A stretch of 64,000 nt of DNA from Lumbricus terrestris (Eukaryota; Annelida; Clitellata; Crassiclitellata; Lumbricidae): contig OX457047.1 in assembly GCA_949752735.1 (NCBI GenBank), positions 8,472,855 through 8,536,854 on the forward strand. Reading direction: 5' to 3'. Below, piece by piece: positions 32,069-41,759 of the stretch (the stretch's first letter is position 1; each line of letters starts with the position of its first letter). A model generated the notes under the pieces. That model ran no database searches and was not told the DNA's origin. It saw nothing but the letters and a program-made list of their open reading frames with translations. Position numbers and translations under genes: made by a program.

Positions 32069-33700
32069 ATGTCTACGACGAAAGACTTGATGGTCTGCGG
32101 TCAAGAATGCGGTCTGTCGGGAAAGGACCTGCTCGAATGGGTTACGCAAAAGCAGGCCGAAGAACGAGACGACCGAGAGCGAGCGCGGTCAGCAGAAAAA
32201 GAACGGACTGCTGAACGAAAGGAATTGGAGGAACTATCTTTGGCACGCGCCAAAGTCGAGCGAGAAACTCAAATTCTGCAGTTGAAGACGGTGAAGGCCA
32301 AGGAAACATCTGCCAGTGACGACTACGAGAGTGTATCGCAGCGACGAGGAAGCGACGGCAGCGACGGGGCATTCAGAAGTGGGCCTAAGTGCGTCAAAGG
32401 TCCTAAAATTCCGCCCTTTGACGAAGACAAAGATGAACTGGACAGCTATATCTTCCGCTTCGAACGATATGCACAGCTCCAGAACTGGAAGAAAGCCGAC
32501 TGGGCTGTTTATCTGTCGGCGCTACTCAAAGGTAAGGCGCTTGATGTTTACGCCCGGTTACCGATTGAAGAGGCCCTGGACTACGACCGCCTCAAGCAAG
32601 CTTTGCTGAAGCGCTTCAATCTAACCGAAGATGGATTTTGTGCTCGATTCCGTAGCGCAAAGCCTGATGGCGGCGAGACTCCACTTCAGTTCATGTCCCG
32701 CCTAAATACCTACCTCCGACGATGGATTGAGATGGCCGGAAAGAAGGAGTCGTTTGAAGACCTGATGACGCTGATCATCCGTGAACAGTTTGTTAATACC
32801 TGCTCGAGGGATTTAGCAATTTTTCTCAAGGAACGAAGGCCTGCTACGTTGACGGAAGTAGCTGAAATCGCCGAGCGCTATACAGAAGCGCATCTGCCAA
32901 GACAGGAGGAAAGCGGAAACGCATCGACGGTAGGATCGCCGAGACCGGGTCGGAAATTCATGGCGCCGATGAAGGATACGATCAGACGTTGCTTCGTCTG
33001 CAATAGTACTTCGCACCTTGCCCGAGAATGCGGGAAGAAAATTCCATTGGCCAGCATGGAATGCAACGGCTACGGACGATCAGAACGTTGGAACTCGAAT
33101 CCCTGGAAGAAAGAAGACAACCTGCGACGCTCTTCAGTAACGGGTCATGGGTTTGACTGCGAAGACCGTAAAGAGAGACCGCTGTCTGCTATACCGACTA
33201 CACAGGTGAAACAGACTATGCCGATGCCGAGCCGATGGAGTCCGAAGTGTCGAGCACACGCCAGACATGAATGTGAAGACTGCCTGATGACCGGCGATGG
33301 CGAGTTGCAACCGATGTGCAACGCCATGCTATCAGACAGCGTCGAGCTCCGATGGGGCTGCACGTTTCCGGTCATTGCCGACGCCTGTTGCGACAAGCAA
33401 TTTGCAGCGTCTATGCCGACGGCCGAAGGCTGGGTCGGGAATCAGAAGGTGATTGCTCTACGAGACACAGGCTGTTCGTCTGTTGTCGTTCGAAGGGACC
33501 TTGTGCCGGACGAGGCCCTAACCGGGGCCACCAAAACGTGTGTTTTGATTGACGGAACGATTCGGCGGGTTCCAGTGGCCGAGATAGACGTCGACACACC
33601 CTTTTATAAAGGCAAGGTCAAGGCCATCTGCATGAGGAGGCCCCTGTATGGACTGATAATTGGCAACATACCGGGTGTACTTTGTAATTTAGCCAATTAA
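32069..33700 (+). CDS. Gag-protease polyprotein of the LTR element
   Basis: An intact 543-codon ORF. Residues 1-90 are highly charged with a probable coiled coil (KQAEERDDRERARSAEKER). Residues 110-280 resemble the SCAN-like Gypsy capsid (FRFERYAQLQNW, YLSALLKGKALDVYARLP, LKQALLKRFNLTEDGF). A CCHC knuckle CFVCNSTSHLAREC lies at 308-321 and a second Cys-rich site, CRAHARHECEDC, at 394-405. The C-terminus is a retropepsin with D466-T-G-C (LRDTGCSSVVV) and a final LIIGNIPGV. In full-length Gypsy polyproteins a GNIPG-type motif lies just after the protease and RT follows. Here the ORF ends seven residues later, as if pol had been cut out at that point. The ATG at 32069 lies 85 bp after the LTR; an ORF at 31933 in another frame is a shadow. 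Confidence 0.92.
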   Translation: MSTTKDLMVCGQECGLSGKDLLEWVTQKQAEERDDRERARSAEKERTAERKELEELSLARAKVERETQILQLKTVKAKETSASDDYESVSQRRGSDGSDGAFRSGPKCVKGPKIPPFDEDKDELDSYIFRFERYAQLQNWKKADWAVYLSALLKGKALDVYARLPIEEALDYDRLKQALLKRFNLTEDGFCARFRSAKPDGGETPLQFMSRLNTYLRRWIEMAGKKESFEDLMTLIIREQFVNTCSRDLAIFLKERRPATLTEVAEIAERYTEAHLPRQEESGNASTVGSPRPGRKFMAPMKDTIRRCFVCNSTSHLARECGKKIPLASMECNGYGRSERWNSNPWKKEDNLRRSSVTGHGFDCEDRKERPLSAIPTTQVKQTMPMPSRWSPKCRAHARHECEDCLMTGDGELQPMCNAMLSDSVELRWGCTFPVIADACCDKQFAASMPTAEGWVGNQKVIALRDTGCSSVVVRRDLVPDEALTGATKTCVLIDGTIRRVPVAEIDVDTPFYKGKVKAICMRRPLYGLIIGNIPGVLCNLAN

Positions 33701-33884
33701 ACGTTATTTACTGATATAAGATGAACTGTTCTGAATTGCTGGACTGTGATCATAGACTTTTTGCAGTTTATAATTTAGTTATTGCATACTATTAAGTTTG
33801 AGCACGCTGGTGCACTGTTTAGGCCTTTTCGCTATTCGTCATGTTAGTTTAGAGTAAGAATGCTTATCATAAGATTTTACTCTT

Positions 33885-33899
33885 GGAAATGGGGAGTCA
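33885..33899 (+). promoter_or_regulatory. Polypurine tract of the LTR element
   Basis: GGAAATGGGGAGTCA lies immediately before the 3' LTR, in the position of the plus-strand primer. Confidence 0.75.
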
Positions 33900-34325
33900 T
33901 GTGACGAATAGTGACTGTTATTAGCGGTTGTGACCGACATAGGTCGTGTAGCTTGTTGCACTCGATATCGGACAGACGTCCATTTGTACGACACGGGTAG
34001 GCCTGGTAGGCCTAGGCTATGACTGTGACCGACTGACCGATGGTTGTTCGACGAGGGTGGTCTACCGGAAAGCGTAGGAGTAGTGGAAACGCGGGAAGGA
34101 ACCGGTTGAAACCAGTGACGGTGGACTGAATATAAGGTGACTCAGGGCTGATCGGAGGGCAGTATGTTCGAGGCTCGACGGACAGAGCACAGTTGTTCGA
34201 TTTCTCAACGGACTGAGAGAGACTAAAGCGTATAAATAGTATCGATTTGTTTAAATAGTGGTAGGCTTCGTGAATGTTCGAAATTAAATTGTTCTTTTTA
34301 ATAAAACTTTGGAAAAATCTTCACA
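33900..34325 (+). repeat. 3' LTR
   Basis: No difference from the 5' LTR was seen over 426 bp. It is followed by GCCAG. Confidence 0.95.
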
Positions 34326-34480
34326 GCCAGCCTCAAACCTGGATAAAGGAGGAGGTCGAAGATAATGATCTTTGTTGTCACACAGTGTCTTTGAACCGAA
34401 ATAACGACAAATGATGGTAGGTATTGACTTCGTGCCTTCTGTACTTGAAAAATGAGCACCCTCAAGGAAAATTTTCTATA
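34326..34480 (+). repeat. GGAGGAGGGCG repeat, right half
   Basis: CTGGATAAAGGAGGAGGTCG continues the repeat whose left part is at 31540-31558. The LTR element interrupted this copy. Confidence 0.75.
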
Positions 34481-34483
34481 TAT

Positions 34484-34484
<1 letters not shown>

Positions 34485-34555
<71 letters not shown>
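34485..34555. repeat. (TA)n microsatellite
   Basis: About 32 uninterrupted TA units. Confidence 0.95.
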
Positions 34556-34558
<3 letters not shown>

Positions 34559-34589
34559 ACCTGGGGTATCCGGCGTTGCGAGAGGAAAT

Positions 34590-34765
34590 TTAACCCATTA
34601 GTACCTGATTTTTCAAATTCATCTCAAAATATGAAAACTTTGTTGCAAATGATGAGTTTGGACAATTATACCTAACACAAATTCTGCACAATTTTAGCTT
34701 TTGATGCTTTAGGAGCAGTTTTTTAAGCGTCCCAATTTTGGGGACGCTAGGCACTAATGGGTTAA
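34590..34765. mobile_element. 168-bp piggyBac-type MITE
   Basis: TTAA at 34590-34593 and 34762-34765 flank inverted termini CCCATTAGTACCTG and GGCACTAATGGG. A TTAA duplication with CCC...GGG ends is the piggyBac signature. It is non-coding. Confidence 0.85.
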
Positions 34766-34869
34766 GATTCGCCGTGCTCTCACCGACTCCATAACGCGCC
34801 GGCACGCCTTGACCCCACCTCTGTGGGGTACTTTGCATTGCCCGATAAATTTCGCTTATGGCCCATTGG

Positions 34870-35865
34870 AACCCGCCCCAACCGCCGGCTCCCCAACCGC
34901 CCGCTCCTCATCCCACCTCACCCCACTCCACCCCATCCAAACCCCAGTCTCATCACACTCCGACCTCCTAACCGGCACGCGTCTCGTGATATTCCAGTTT
35001 ACGGGCAAATTGTTTCCCCCCCACCCAACAATGTAAGATTCGCCAACCACTTCGCAGGGAGTACCATGCCCAGGACGACAGAGTTTGGAGTGAAAAGCTC
35101 AAAAACTGTGGAAATGCATCACGATCAAACAGAATTTTTTGCGAAAATTAGGGTTTTCGCCCCCCCCACCCTCCCTCACTCTGGCCCCATGGTTGTAGAC
35201 TGAGTAAACACTAAAAACTGAAACATCCATCGGTTTCTGATTAAACACCTTTAAGTTTAAAACTCTTATATTATATATAGTCTCAATAATTCTTTTTGAT
35301 CAATGGACTGATTGGCACTGGTTTTAGGCGCAACCTATAACGAAAACTCTGACAAAATAACTGATCAATTAAAACATCAGTCTGATACATAATATTATTG
35401 TGGCTCGCACAAACATTGATAACTGGCTTACAACAATTACAATAGGGTCAATGCTGTAGGGAAATCATCTTTAATATTGTATTGCAAGGAAAAGTCGATG
35501 TCAATGGCTTTGGCATACATACGGTGTTGCTAAACGCCAGAAACTAATTCTATCATTCGTTTATGATTAGACACCTTTAAATGGATTTTCAGAAAATGTA
35601 TATTAAGAAATTTATTTTTCAATTGCACTAAGAATCATGAAACATCCGCGAAGGTCGAAATAAAAATCCGCAATACGATGTTCTTGAAAGCAGTAGCCTG
35701 AATACAGATAGTCTTCGCACTTCATCATCATAGGTTCAAAAAATAAGATGCTGCATTAAATAAGACGCTTCGTCATGATAATGATCAGTGTTGCACTACC
35801 AACAAAGATATGCTTCAGACTGCCAACACCCGAATATGCCAAACCACCTTTCACCACAGTGCATT
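34870..35865. repeat. Repeat block duplicated from 1.59-2.96 kb
   Basis: Colinear with the first copy from the C-rich segment to the CATCATCATAGGTTC segment. It lacks the microsatellite/tail insert at 1745-1900. Confidence 0.75.
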
Positions 35866-36085
35866 ATTTATTTATTTATTTATCCATTTCTATGGCGCCC
35901 CGTCAAGCGCTCTACTCAGAGGCGCTCCCGACTACAGAGCGGACACTGCATTGGAGATCCAAGCCGAAGCGCTGAGCAATTGCGAGTGATGGACTTGCCC
36001 ACGCGGCGTCTTGAGGTGGATTCGAACCTCGAACCTTCCGGTTTCAAGGCAACGACGCTACCAATACACCACCGCGCCCCACAAG
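35866..36085 (-). repeat. Full-length tRNA-derived SINE
   Basis: Read on the minus strand: GGGGCGCGGTGGTGTATTGG with an A-box, then GGTTCGAATCC as the B-box about 35 bp later. These form a tRNA-like head with pol III promoter elements. A body with GCAATTGCTCAGCGCTTCG follows. The tail carries the AGCGCCTCTGAGTAGAGCGC hairpin region and GGGGCGCCATAGAAATGG, ending in (AAAT)n. The tail resembles the 3' end of the L2/CR1-like LINE copies, as expected if the SINE uses that LINE's enzymes. Confidence 0.8.
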
Positions 36086-36129
36086 AAGTAAAAAGTAAGT
36101 GAGATGTAAACGATCTTGGCAGCCATACG

Positions 36130-36862
36130 ATGATGCAAAACACCAGGAAGCTAGCTGCATGTATATCGTCTGTGACCTTGATGATACTCTGGACCAAGAG
36201 CTCACTTTTTCCACACATTCACCCACTCAACCGTGCCCGTTATTATCAACTGCGTCAACTACGCACTGTTGCTCGCTCGCTTACTCCTACTGCTGCTGCA
36301 ACCCGTGTCCATTCTTTTGTTACCACCAGACTTGACTACTGCTGCTCTCTCTATACTGGGCTACCAATTGGCCGTCTGAGTTGCCTTGATCGAGTCATGC
36401 GCTCTGCAGCCCGCCTTATTGGCCGCGTACCAAAATTCAGCCACATCTCCAGCTGCATGTATATGCTTGACGTTCTCCACTGGCAGCACTGGCTCCCACT
36501 CAAGCAGCGAATTGAGTATAGGATCTCTACTCTAGTCTGGTGCTGCATGCTGGGCCTTGATCCTGCCTACCTTTGTGAGCTCTGTAGCTCTACTCTTAGT
36601 TCTCACCATTTCTTCTCCCTTCGTTCGACTGAACAAAGTCTGCTATCAGTCCCTTTTGATCGTAATACTCCACTATGCAGAACCGTGCTTTCTCGGTGGT
36701 AGGACCCTCCTGGAATGGTCTTCCTCTGACCCTCCGCTCTCTTTGTAAAAATTCTTCTCGGGTTTTAGTCTCTCGTCCTAAGACAGTTTTATTTGGCCGC
36801 GCTGAGGTCGGGAGCGCCTCTAAATGGCCCCTTGAAGAGGCGCTATATAAATGCATCTAATG
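36130..36862 (+). pseudogene. L2/CR1-like RT C-terminal part, best copy
   Basis: The 190-codon ORF 36130-36702 reads YYQLRQLRTVARSLTPTAAA, FVTTRLDYCCSLYTGLPIGR, AARLIGRVPKFSHISS, LDVLHWQHWLPLKQRIEYRI and DPAYLCELCSSTL, a good match to the C-terminal third of L2/CR1 reverse transcriptases. A frameshift near 36660-36700 moves to the frame of 36675-36860, with NRAFSVVGPSWNGLPLTLRS and the ending GSASKWPLEEALYKCI. Those last codons overlay the 3' hairpin AGCGCCTCT...AGAGGCGCT (36813-36844). The 5' domains are absent. Confidence 0.85.
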
Positions 36863-36865
36863 AAT

Positions 36866-37884
36866 ATCATTCGTTTCAGATTCGACACCTTTAAATTTTT
36901 GCCCAGTCGACGCATATATATTTTAGTTTCGTTTCACGATGGTGAGTGCAAAGTCTGTGGAAACGAGTCAGGTTCGATGTAAAACGTCGTAATAGCCAAC
37001 GATGGTCTTGAAAACAGCAGACTAATTATAGGTCTAACTGCAACTAGCATAACAGGCGTTTCATCATCATCATCGGCTTGATTAAATAAGTTTTAAGACG
37101 CTTCATCATAATGGAATTGGACATCAATGATTTCCGACTCCTACACATAATAGTTATGCTTCGGCCTGGCACTATCCGAATACATTAGAAGTGTAGTTAT
37201 CCAATTGAACTTCACTTATTTCCAAACGACACTGAGCCATAACACAATTTGATCACCATCGCCATCTTCCTGTATCCAGACTTGGTACTTTCACTGCCAG
37301 AAGTGGCGAAGTTAAGGGAACCTATGCATTATCGTAATCGTAATCGTAATGTTGACCTCCAAACTTCAAAAGCGCTACTCGAAAAGCCATGCGCAGGACA
37401 CAAGTTTATTCACTTTGCATAGGATTATCAAAACACACAACAAGTTGGACTAAGTTGGGATGGTCATTTATCCTTCCTCAAGTTTAGGCTACTGCGAAAT
37501 TTGTGCTGCATGGTTTAAGTCTTGGACGCATCGTAGAGACACGTTGGCAGACATCATAACGATTCGTCTTCAACATAAAATAAATCATTTGGCTCAACCG
37601 TCATGAGCGTGGTGAGCGACACTATAGGCTGGAGTGAGGACGAGGGCTTCAGCTTATTTTTGTGGTTTTAGCTTCGTTTGCTGCCACTGCTGTACCTGAA
37701 AAAGTGCTATACCTCAGTAATCATACATTATGCATGGTTCTAGTTTCGCACATCTTATGCTTTTTCCGATAGGAAAATAGCGAGTATTGACTATAAAGGC
37801 CTGTCGGTTAACGATTTTGCAGATAGCTATAGTCTTAAGGGTTAGGCTTTCATTTGCAAAAATTCGGACAATTATACCTCTGAT
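36866..37884. other. Spacer with two short dispersed repeats
   Basis: Contains a degenerate GGAGGAGGGCG repeat (37235-37312, minus) and an (ATCGTA)n SINE-like piece (37325-37425). Nothing recognised in 37426-37884. Confidence 0.5.
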
Positions 37885-38655
37885 GTGTCTATAATTATGT
37901 TGTCTATTTCAATATCTCTTTGTGTCTGTGCTTCGTCGAATGCGTGTCTGTTTGCTCATAATGGGCTTTTTATATTTACATTTCCCACTTTGAGATCAAA
38001 TTATTGGACTTGGATTGGGCAAGAATTCCAACCGTGGAACACAAAATTAAACCGTTGTTCTGAAAATAACTTTATCTGAAGTTTATTGAAAGATCTTTTA
38101 TTTATTTATTTCTGCATGGTATTAACGTGGTGTATGCCTATTATTATTACTACTGACACTAAACAGTTATTACTCAAAAGATCAAACGCGTTCTTTAAAT
38201 CTAACAGCGAAAAATGTTTTATTGGTGTCTTATGTAAGCGGCTATTTTTTTTAAGTTGAGACGAATTATTAGTGATTTGTCATCTTAATCGTAAACCACA
38301 AATTTAAAAATCGTTACGTAAAAGCTAATAGCATGCTCGAGCTTATTCACGATGGCTACGTCTAGTCAGATGGATCGTCCAGAATTGACAAACGAGTATC
38401 CTTTTGACAGAGGGATAGGATATAGCAGAACGACATATTCTGGTTGGCCTGCTTTAGACCGCGTAGATGAGATGATCACAATCAGACTCGGTGAAACTGA
38501 TTTAGATACAGTTTCATTCCGCAGAAGTATAAACAACGGAAAGTGTAAGTATACTCCTAATAAATTAGGCACTCCGTCAAAAGAGCGCCGACAAGTTCAT
38601 TTTAAATCTGACGATAATTACATCGTTCAACATTATACTGAGAACTGAAATTAGA
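37885..38655 (+). repeat. Repeat carrying a 98-codon ORF; pairs with 41080-41760
   Basis: Colinear with 41080-41760 (TTTGAGATCA, AACCGTTGTTCTGAAAA, TTCAAAGATCTTT-type matches). The matching continues into the first half of the ORF, which is wrecked in the second copy. Confidence 0.6.
38352..38648 (+). CDS. Unidentified 98-residue ORF
   Basis: An open frame of normal-looking composition beginning MATSSQMDRPELTNEYPFDR and ending SDDNYIVQHYTEN. No domain, signal peptide or membrane segment is visible and I do not recognise it. A donor-like GTAAGTAT at about 38544 inside the ORF would allow it to be a 5' exon cut there. The related copy at 41590-41760 has frameshifts and stops. It may be an exon caught in a duplication, part of a mobile element, or a chance ORF. 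Confidence 0.3.
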   Translation: MATSSQMDRPELTNEYPFDRGIGYSRTTYSGWPALDRVDEMITIRLGETDLDTVSFRRSINNGKCKYTPNKLGTPSKERRQVHFKSDDNYIVQHYTEN

Positions 38656-38859
38656 CTTAACAGGTAATCATGCATTTTTTGTATCGTCAAAGATTTTAGA
38701 AGCTTCGTTTATACTCAACGCCTAAGTTATTACGAATAATTCAGCAACAAGTCAGTGTAGTAAGGAATGTAAGTTCATCGACTGAGGCGCTAAGTCGATC
38801 GCTTATATTCACCATACTGTAAGTCAGACAAGAACTCATTCGGTGGCGACTCCGGGTAC

Positions 38860-38965
38860 TAATTAATTATGCTATGGAACCCGCGTTGCATTGGACAAAA
38901 CACTGGCATTGGGATCAGCGTACTCGAGTTCGATTCCCGAAGACCCCGTTAGGACAGACTGTTAT
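38860..38965 (+). repeat. tRNA-like segment, probable SINE head
   Basis: GAGTTCGATTCCCGAAG resembles a T-arm/B-box, with a weak A-box-like stretch about 45 bp upstream. No acceptor stem closes, so it is not a convincing functional tRNA. Confidence 0.35.
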
Positions 38966-39215
38966 AGGCTGCTATTAGCGCCCTTTTGTATTTCAGGCCA
39001 TCTGTTCTGTAAGTAGTTAAGATTTGTGATGTGAGTCTTCATGCGAATTGTTTGCATTGCATAACTGTACACTGTAACCGGTCGCTGTCAGTCAACCGGA
39101 TTGCTCAGTAATGGAAACTGCAATATTATTGTTATTCAGTTGAGTACAGTAGGCTACTGTAAAACAATGTCAAGTGGTAATGTAAAACGGTGTCAAGCTT
39201 TCACTTCTTTATTTA

Positions 39216-39384
39216 CTTCTAGAAAAATTATGATTTCCACGCACACCCCTTTTACATATGTTTTAGATTTATAAATTGTTGTAACGATTAAAAATACATT
39301 ATTATAGTATAAAGGCTTTAGTTCAATTTATAAACCTAAAACAACTTTAAAAGGGGTGTGTGAAAATCATAAGTTTTCTAGAAG
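39216..39384. mobile_element. 169-bp palindromic MITE with TA flanks
   Basis: Imperfect inverted repeats of about 60 bp each start CTTCTAGAAAAATTATGATT and end CTAGAAG, and TA lies on both sides (39214-39215, 39385-39386). This fits a Tc1/mariner-type MITE, although TA duplications alone are weak evidence. It lies 12 bp from the next element. Confidence 0.7.
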
Positions 39385-39396
39385 TAACGCTTAAAT

Positions 39397-40308
39397 CAGG
39401 GGTTCTGAAACTGTGGTACGCGTAGTAATAGTAATAGTAATTGAACATTTATATAGCGCCGCTCACAGATTCAGTGGCGCAGGGGGTACGCCAGGCGCCG
39501 GTAAGGAGTACGCGAAAAATTCCAGAAACATAAATAATTTTCTATGAGTTTATAATTATGGTCTTTTTGTCCATCTTTCCTTTATAGCAATGACTTTTAA
39601 CGTTGCAACGTAAAATCATATTGTCATTTCTTTCTTTCACAACTTGATAATTAAACTCAAAAGGGGCTACTATACTGTAACAGTGCATGCAACATTATTT
39701 ATGCTTAGGCCAATTACTATAATTTTGAAGCAAATAATGTATAAATGGTTGAAAATATCAAAGCCAGAAATTCTCAGGCTATATAAATCATACCTATCTC
39801 AATATAGGAGAGCTGAATTGGGCTCAGGATTAATTTCTGGTCAAGCTTTAAATTTTGTGATTTCTTTCAGCACGTCACATCTGGGTAAAGCCGGTTTTAA
39901 AACTATACTTGCTATCAAAAACAAACAAGGGGTAAATTTGCGTTTGAAATTGACAAATATTGAACCAGATATTTTATATCTTTGCTAGTCTAAACAGGCC
40001 CATAGCACTATAGATTGGATCTTTTTTTATGTAGCGGTTATATTATAGGTCAATTTTCCCTTTTAAATTTGCTGATAAGATATACATGTAAGCTTATGAT
40101 TCAAACAAAATTTTGCTCCCTATAATAGTATGGGTTACGACTCCAATAAACGATGTCACCAGTGATTAGGCCTAAATGGACTTTTAGATGTCACTGCACG
40201 CGGGAACCTCGCAATGGCATTTTGTTTCTGATCTAACTTTGCTGGGTGTACGCCATCATTCGATTTTTTACTTGGGAGTACATTAAAAGTAAAGTTTGAT
40301 AACCCCTG
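39397..40308 (+). mobile_element. hAT element remnant with transposase C-terminus
   Basis: A 912-bp element with termini CAGGGGTTCTGAAACTG and AGTTTGATAACCCCTG and an exact 8-bp target duplication GCTTAAAT (39389-39396, 40309-40316). It is an internally deleted copy of an autonomous hAT family, since part of the transposase remains. A LINE/SINE tail with (AGT)n at about 39424-39480 lies inside its left end. Confidence 0.88.
39644..39988 (+). pseudogene. hAT transposase C-terminal remnant
   Basis: The last 45 codons (from about 39860) read FSTSHLGKAGFKTILAIKNK and LRLKLTNIEPDILYLC. This fits the hAT C-terminal dimerisation region, whose usual form is 'YLCE.GFS.L..IKTK.R..L....LRLALS.I.P....L', as in ZBED5-like and related transposases. 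Preceding codons are not recognisable. DDE catalytic regions and a BED finger are not seen in the 912-bp element. Confidence 0.75.
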
Positions 40309-40361
40309 GCTTAAATACTTAAACCTAAAGTAAAAGGTTCAATAATATCATTAAACTCCGC

Positions 40362-40605
40362 CACTGGTTGTGCTCTGCCGGTGTCAGTCCAGGTCTGGGT
40401 AAAAGAGGAGGGCGACACTAATCAGCTTTGATATGGCAGTGTCGTTAAACATGTAAGAAATAATATTATTGCTTTTTGCCGAGTTTTAGACTTCAATGGC
40501 CGCACCATTCGCCACAGCTCGCACTCTGACAGTGCCAGTCACAAGATTGGATAAGCGAGGATGGAAACGTGAACTATCTTTGCTATGGCACAGTGTCGTT
40601 ATAAT
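40362..40605 (+). repeat. Two copies of the GGAGGAGGGCG repeat
   Basis: 40362-40450 is well preserved (GTAAAAGAGGAGGGCGACAC); 40520-40605 is a diverged neighbour in the same orientation, both ending in CAGTGTCGTTA. Confidence 0.65.
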
Positions 40606-40619
40606 AGAAACTAAATGGA

Positions 40620-41329
40620 ATTGAGCAGCGGCTTTTTCAAAAAAGGAAGATCACTCCTGCCCTACGACGAAGAAAAGTACAAAATGTAGTCCGTACCTCT
40701 TCATTCAGAATCCAGTTATTTGAACACTTACATGTAGCTTAGAATATCGACGCACTCCAGGAAATTGAGAATGGAATTAATCGGGAGGATGCCAAGAGCC
40801 ATTGTCATCGGCGGAAGAGGGCGGAATTTCCTGATGGGTATCTGTGGAACTTCTCTTCCTCGTGGTGATCCTGATTCCTCTTCATGCTTGCTCTGTCCAA
40901 TTAAAAACGACTCTTTTTCTTTGCTGACAGTCGCAAAAGGTATAGACCTCTGTTTGCCTTGCTGTCTCTCCGTTGTGTCATTCTATGTCTGCCTGAGACG
41001 CAGTGTGTGTCTCAGTCTGTTCTCCTTCCGTATGTCTCTGCCTCTGTCTCTGTTGTTCCCTTGAATTGATGTGTTTGTCTGGCTATCTGTGCTTCGTTGC
41101 CTAGCAATGCTTTCTTTTATTTTATCCAATTTGAGATCATATTTTACTTGGATTGAGTCAGAATTCAAACCGGGAAACAGACAACTGAGCCGTTGTTCTG
41201 AAAAAAGATTTTATTTAAAGTCTATTCAAAGATCTTTGTATTCTACTTTTTTATTTCTATAAGTTTTAACGTCGTCCTCTGTGTGACACAAAATATCCTA
41301 CAATTGAAAAATCAAGCTTACGTTGCTGT
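40620..41329. other. No supported gene
   Basis: Contains T/C-rich low-complexity sequence at 40940-41070 and the start of the duplicate of 37885-38200. The 99-codon ORF at 40765 has no motif. Confidence 0.45.
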
Positions 41330-41600
41330 TCAACGACACTGTGCCATAGCAAAGATGGTAAGTGTCGCCCTCCTCCTTTATCTAAACTTGGGACTGGCAC
41401 AGGCAGAATGCAACCATCGGCTTAGTTGCACACATGCTAAATAATTATATAATACAGAGAGCAATAATTTTAAAGGTCAGATAATATGTCAACGGGTTTT
41501 TTTTAAAGAATAATATTTTAGAGTCTGTCATCATAATCGTAGATCACAGATTTCAGAAACGCAACTTATAGCATGCACCAGCTTATTCACTAGCGCTACG
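41330..41600. repeat. GGAGGAGGGCG repeat and SINE-like piece
   Basis: 41330-41430 is the reverse-orientation repeat; 41520-41600 matches 38280-38350 and the 23740-23820 SINE-like segment (CAGCTTATTCAC). Confidence 0.6.
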
Positions 41601-41759
41601 TCTATTCATATAGATTATGCCGATATATTAAATGGATATCTGGTTGCCAGAGAGACCGGGTGTAGCAGAGCGGCATCTTGAGGTAGGCCTACTTTTGACG
41701 GTGTGGATGCAAACTTGCGAAGATCACAATCAAGCAAACTAAAACCGATTTAAATGCAA

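Larger units (their letters stand above)
31559..34325 (+). mobile_element. Gag-Pro-only LTR retrotransposon (Gypsy-like, non-autonomous)
   Basis: A 2,767-bp element with two 426-bp LTRs that I find identical base for base, TG...CA ends and a 5-bp target duplication GCCAG. The 1,915-bp interior has one ORF, Gag fused to an aspartic protease, and then about 200 bp to the 3' LTR. No reverse transcriptase, RNase H or integrase is present. A TGG-initial primer-binding-site candidate (TTGGCGAGCTTCCC) follows the 5' LTR directly after two bases, and a purine tract GGAAATGGGGAG precedes the 3' LTR. Identical LTRs mean a recent insertion, so pol must have been supplied in trans. Confidence 0.93.
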
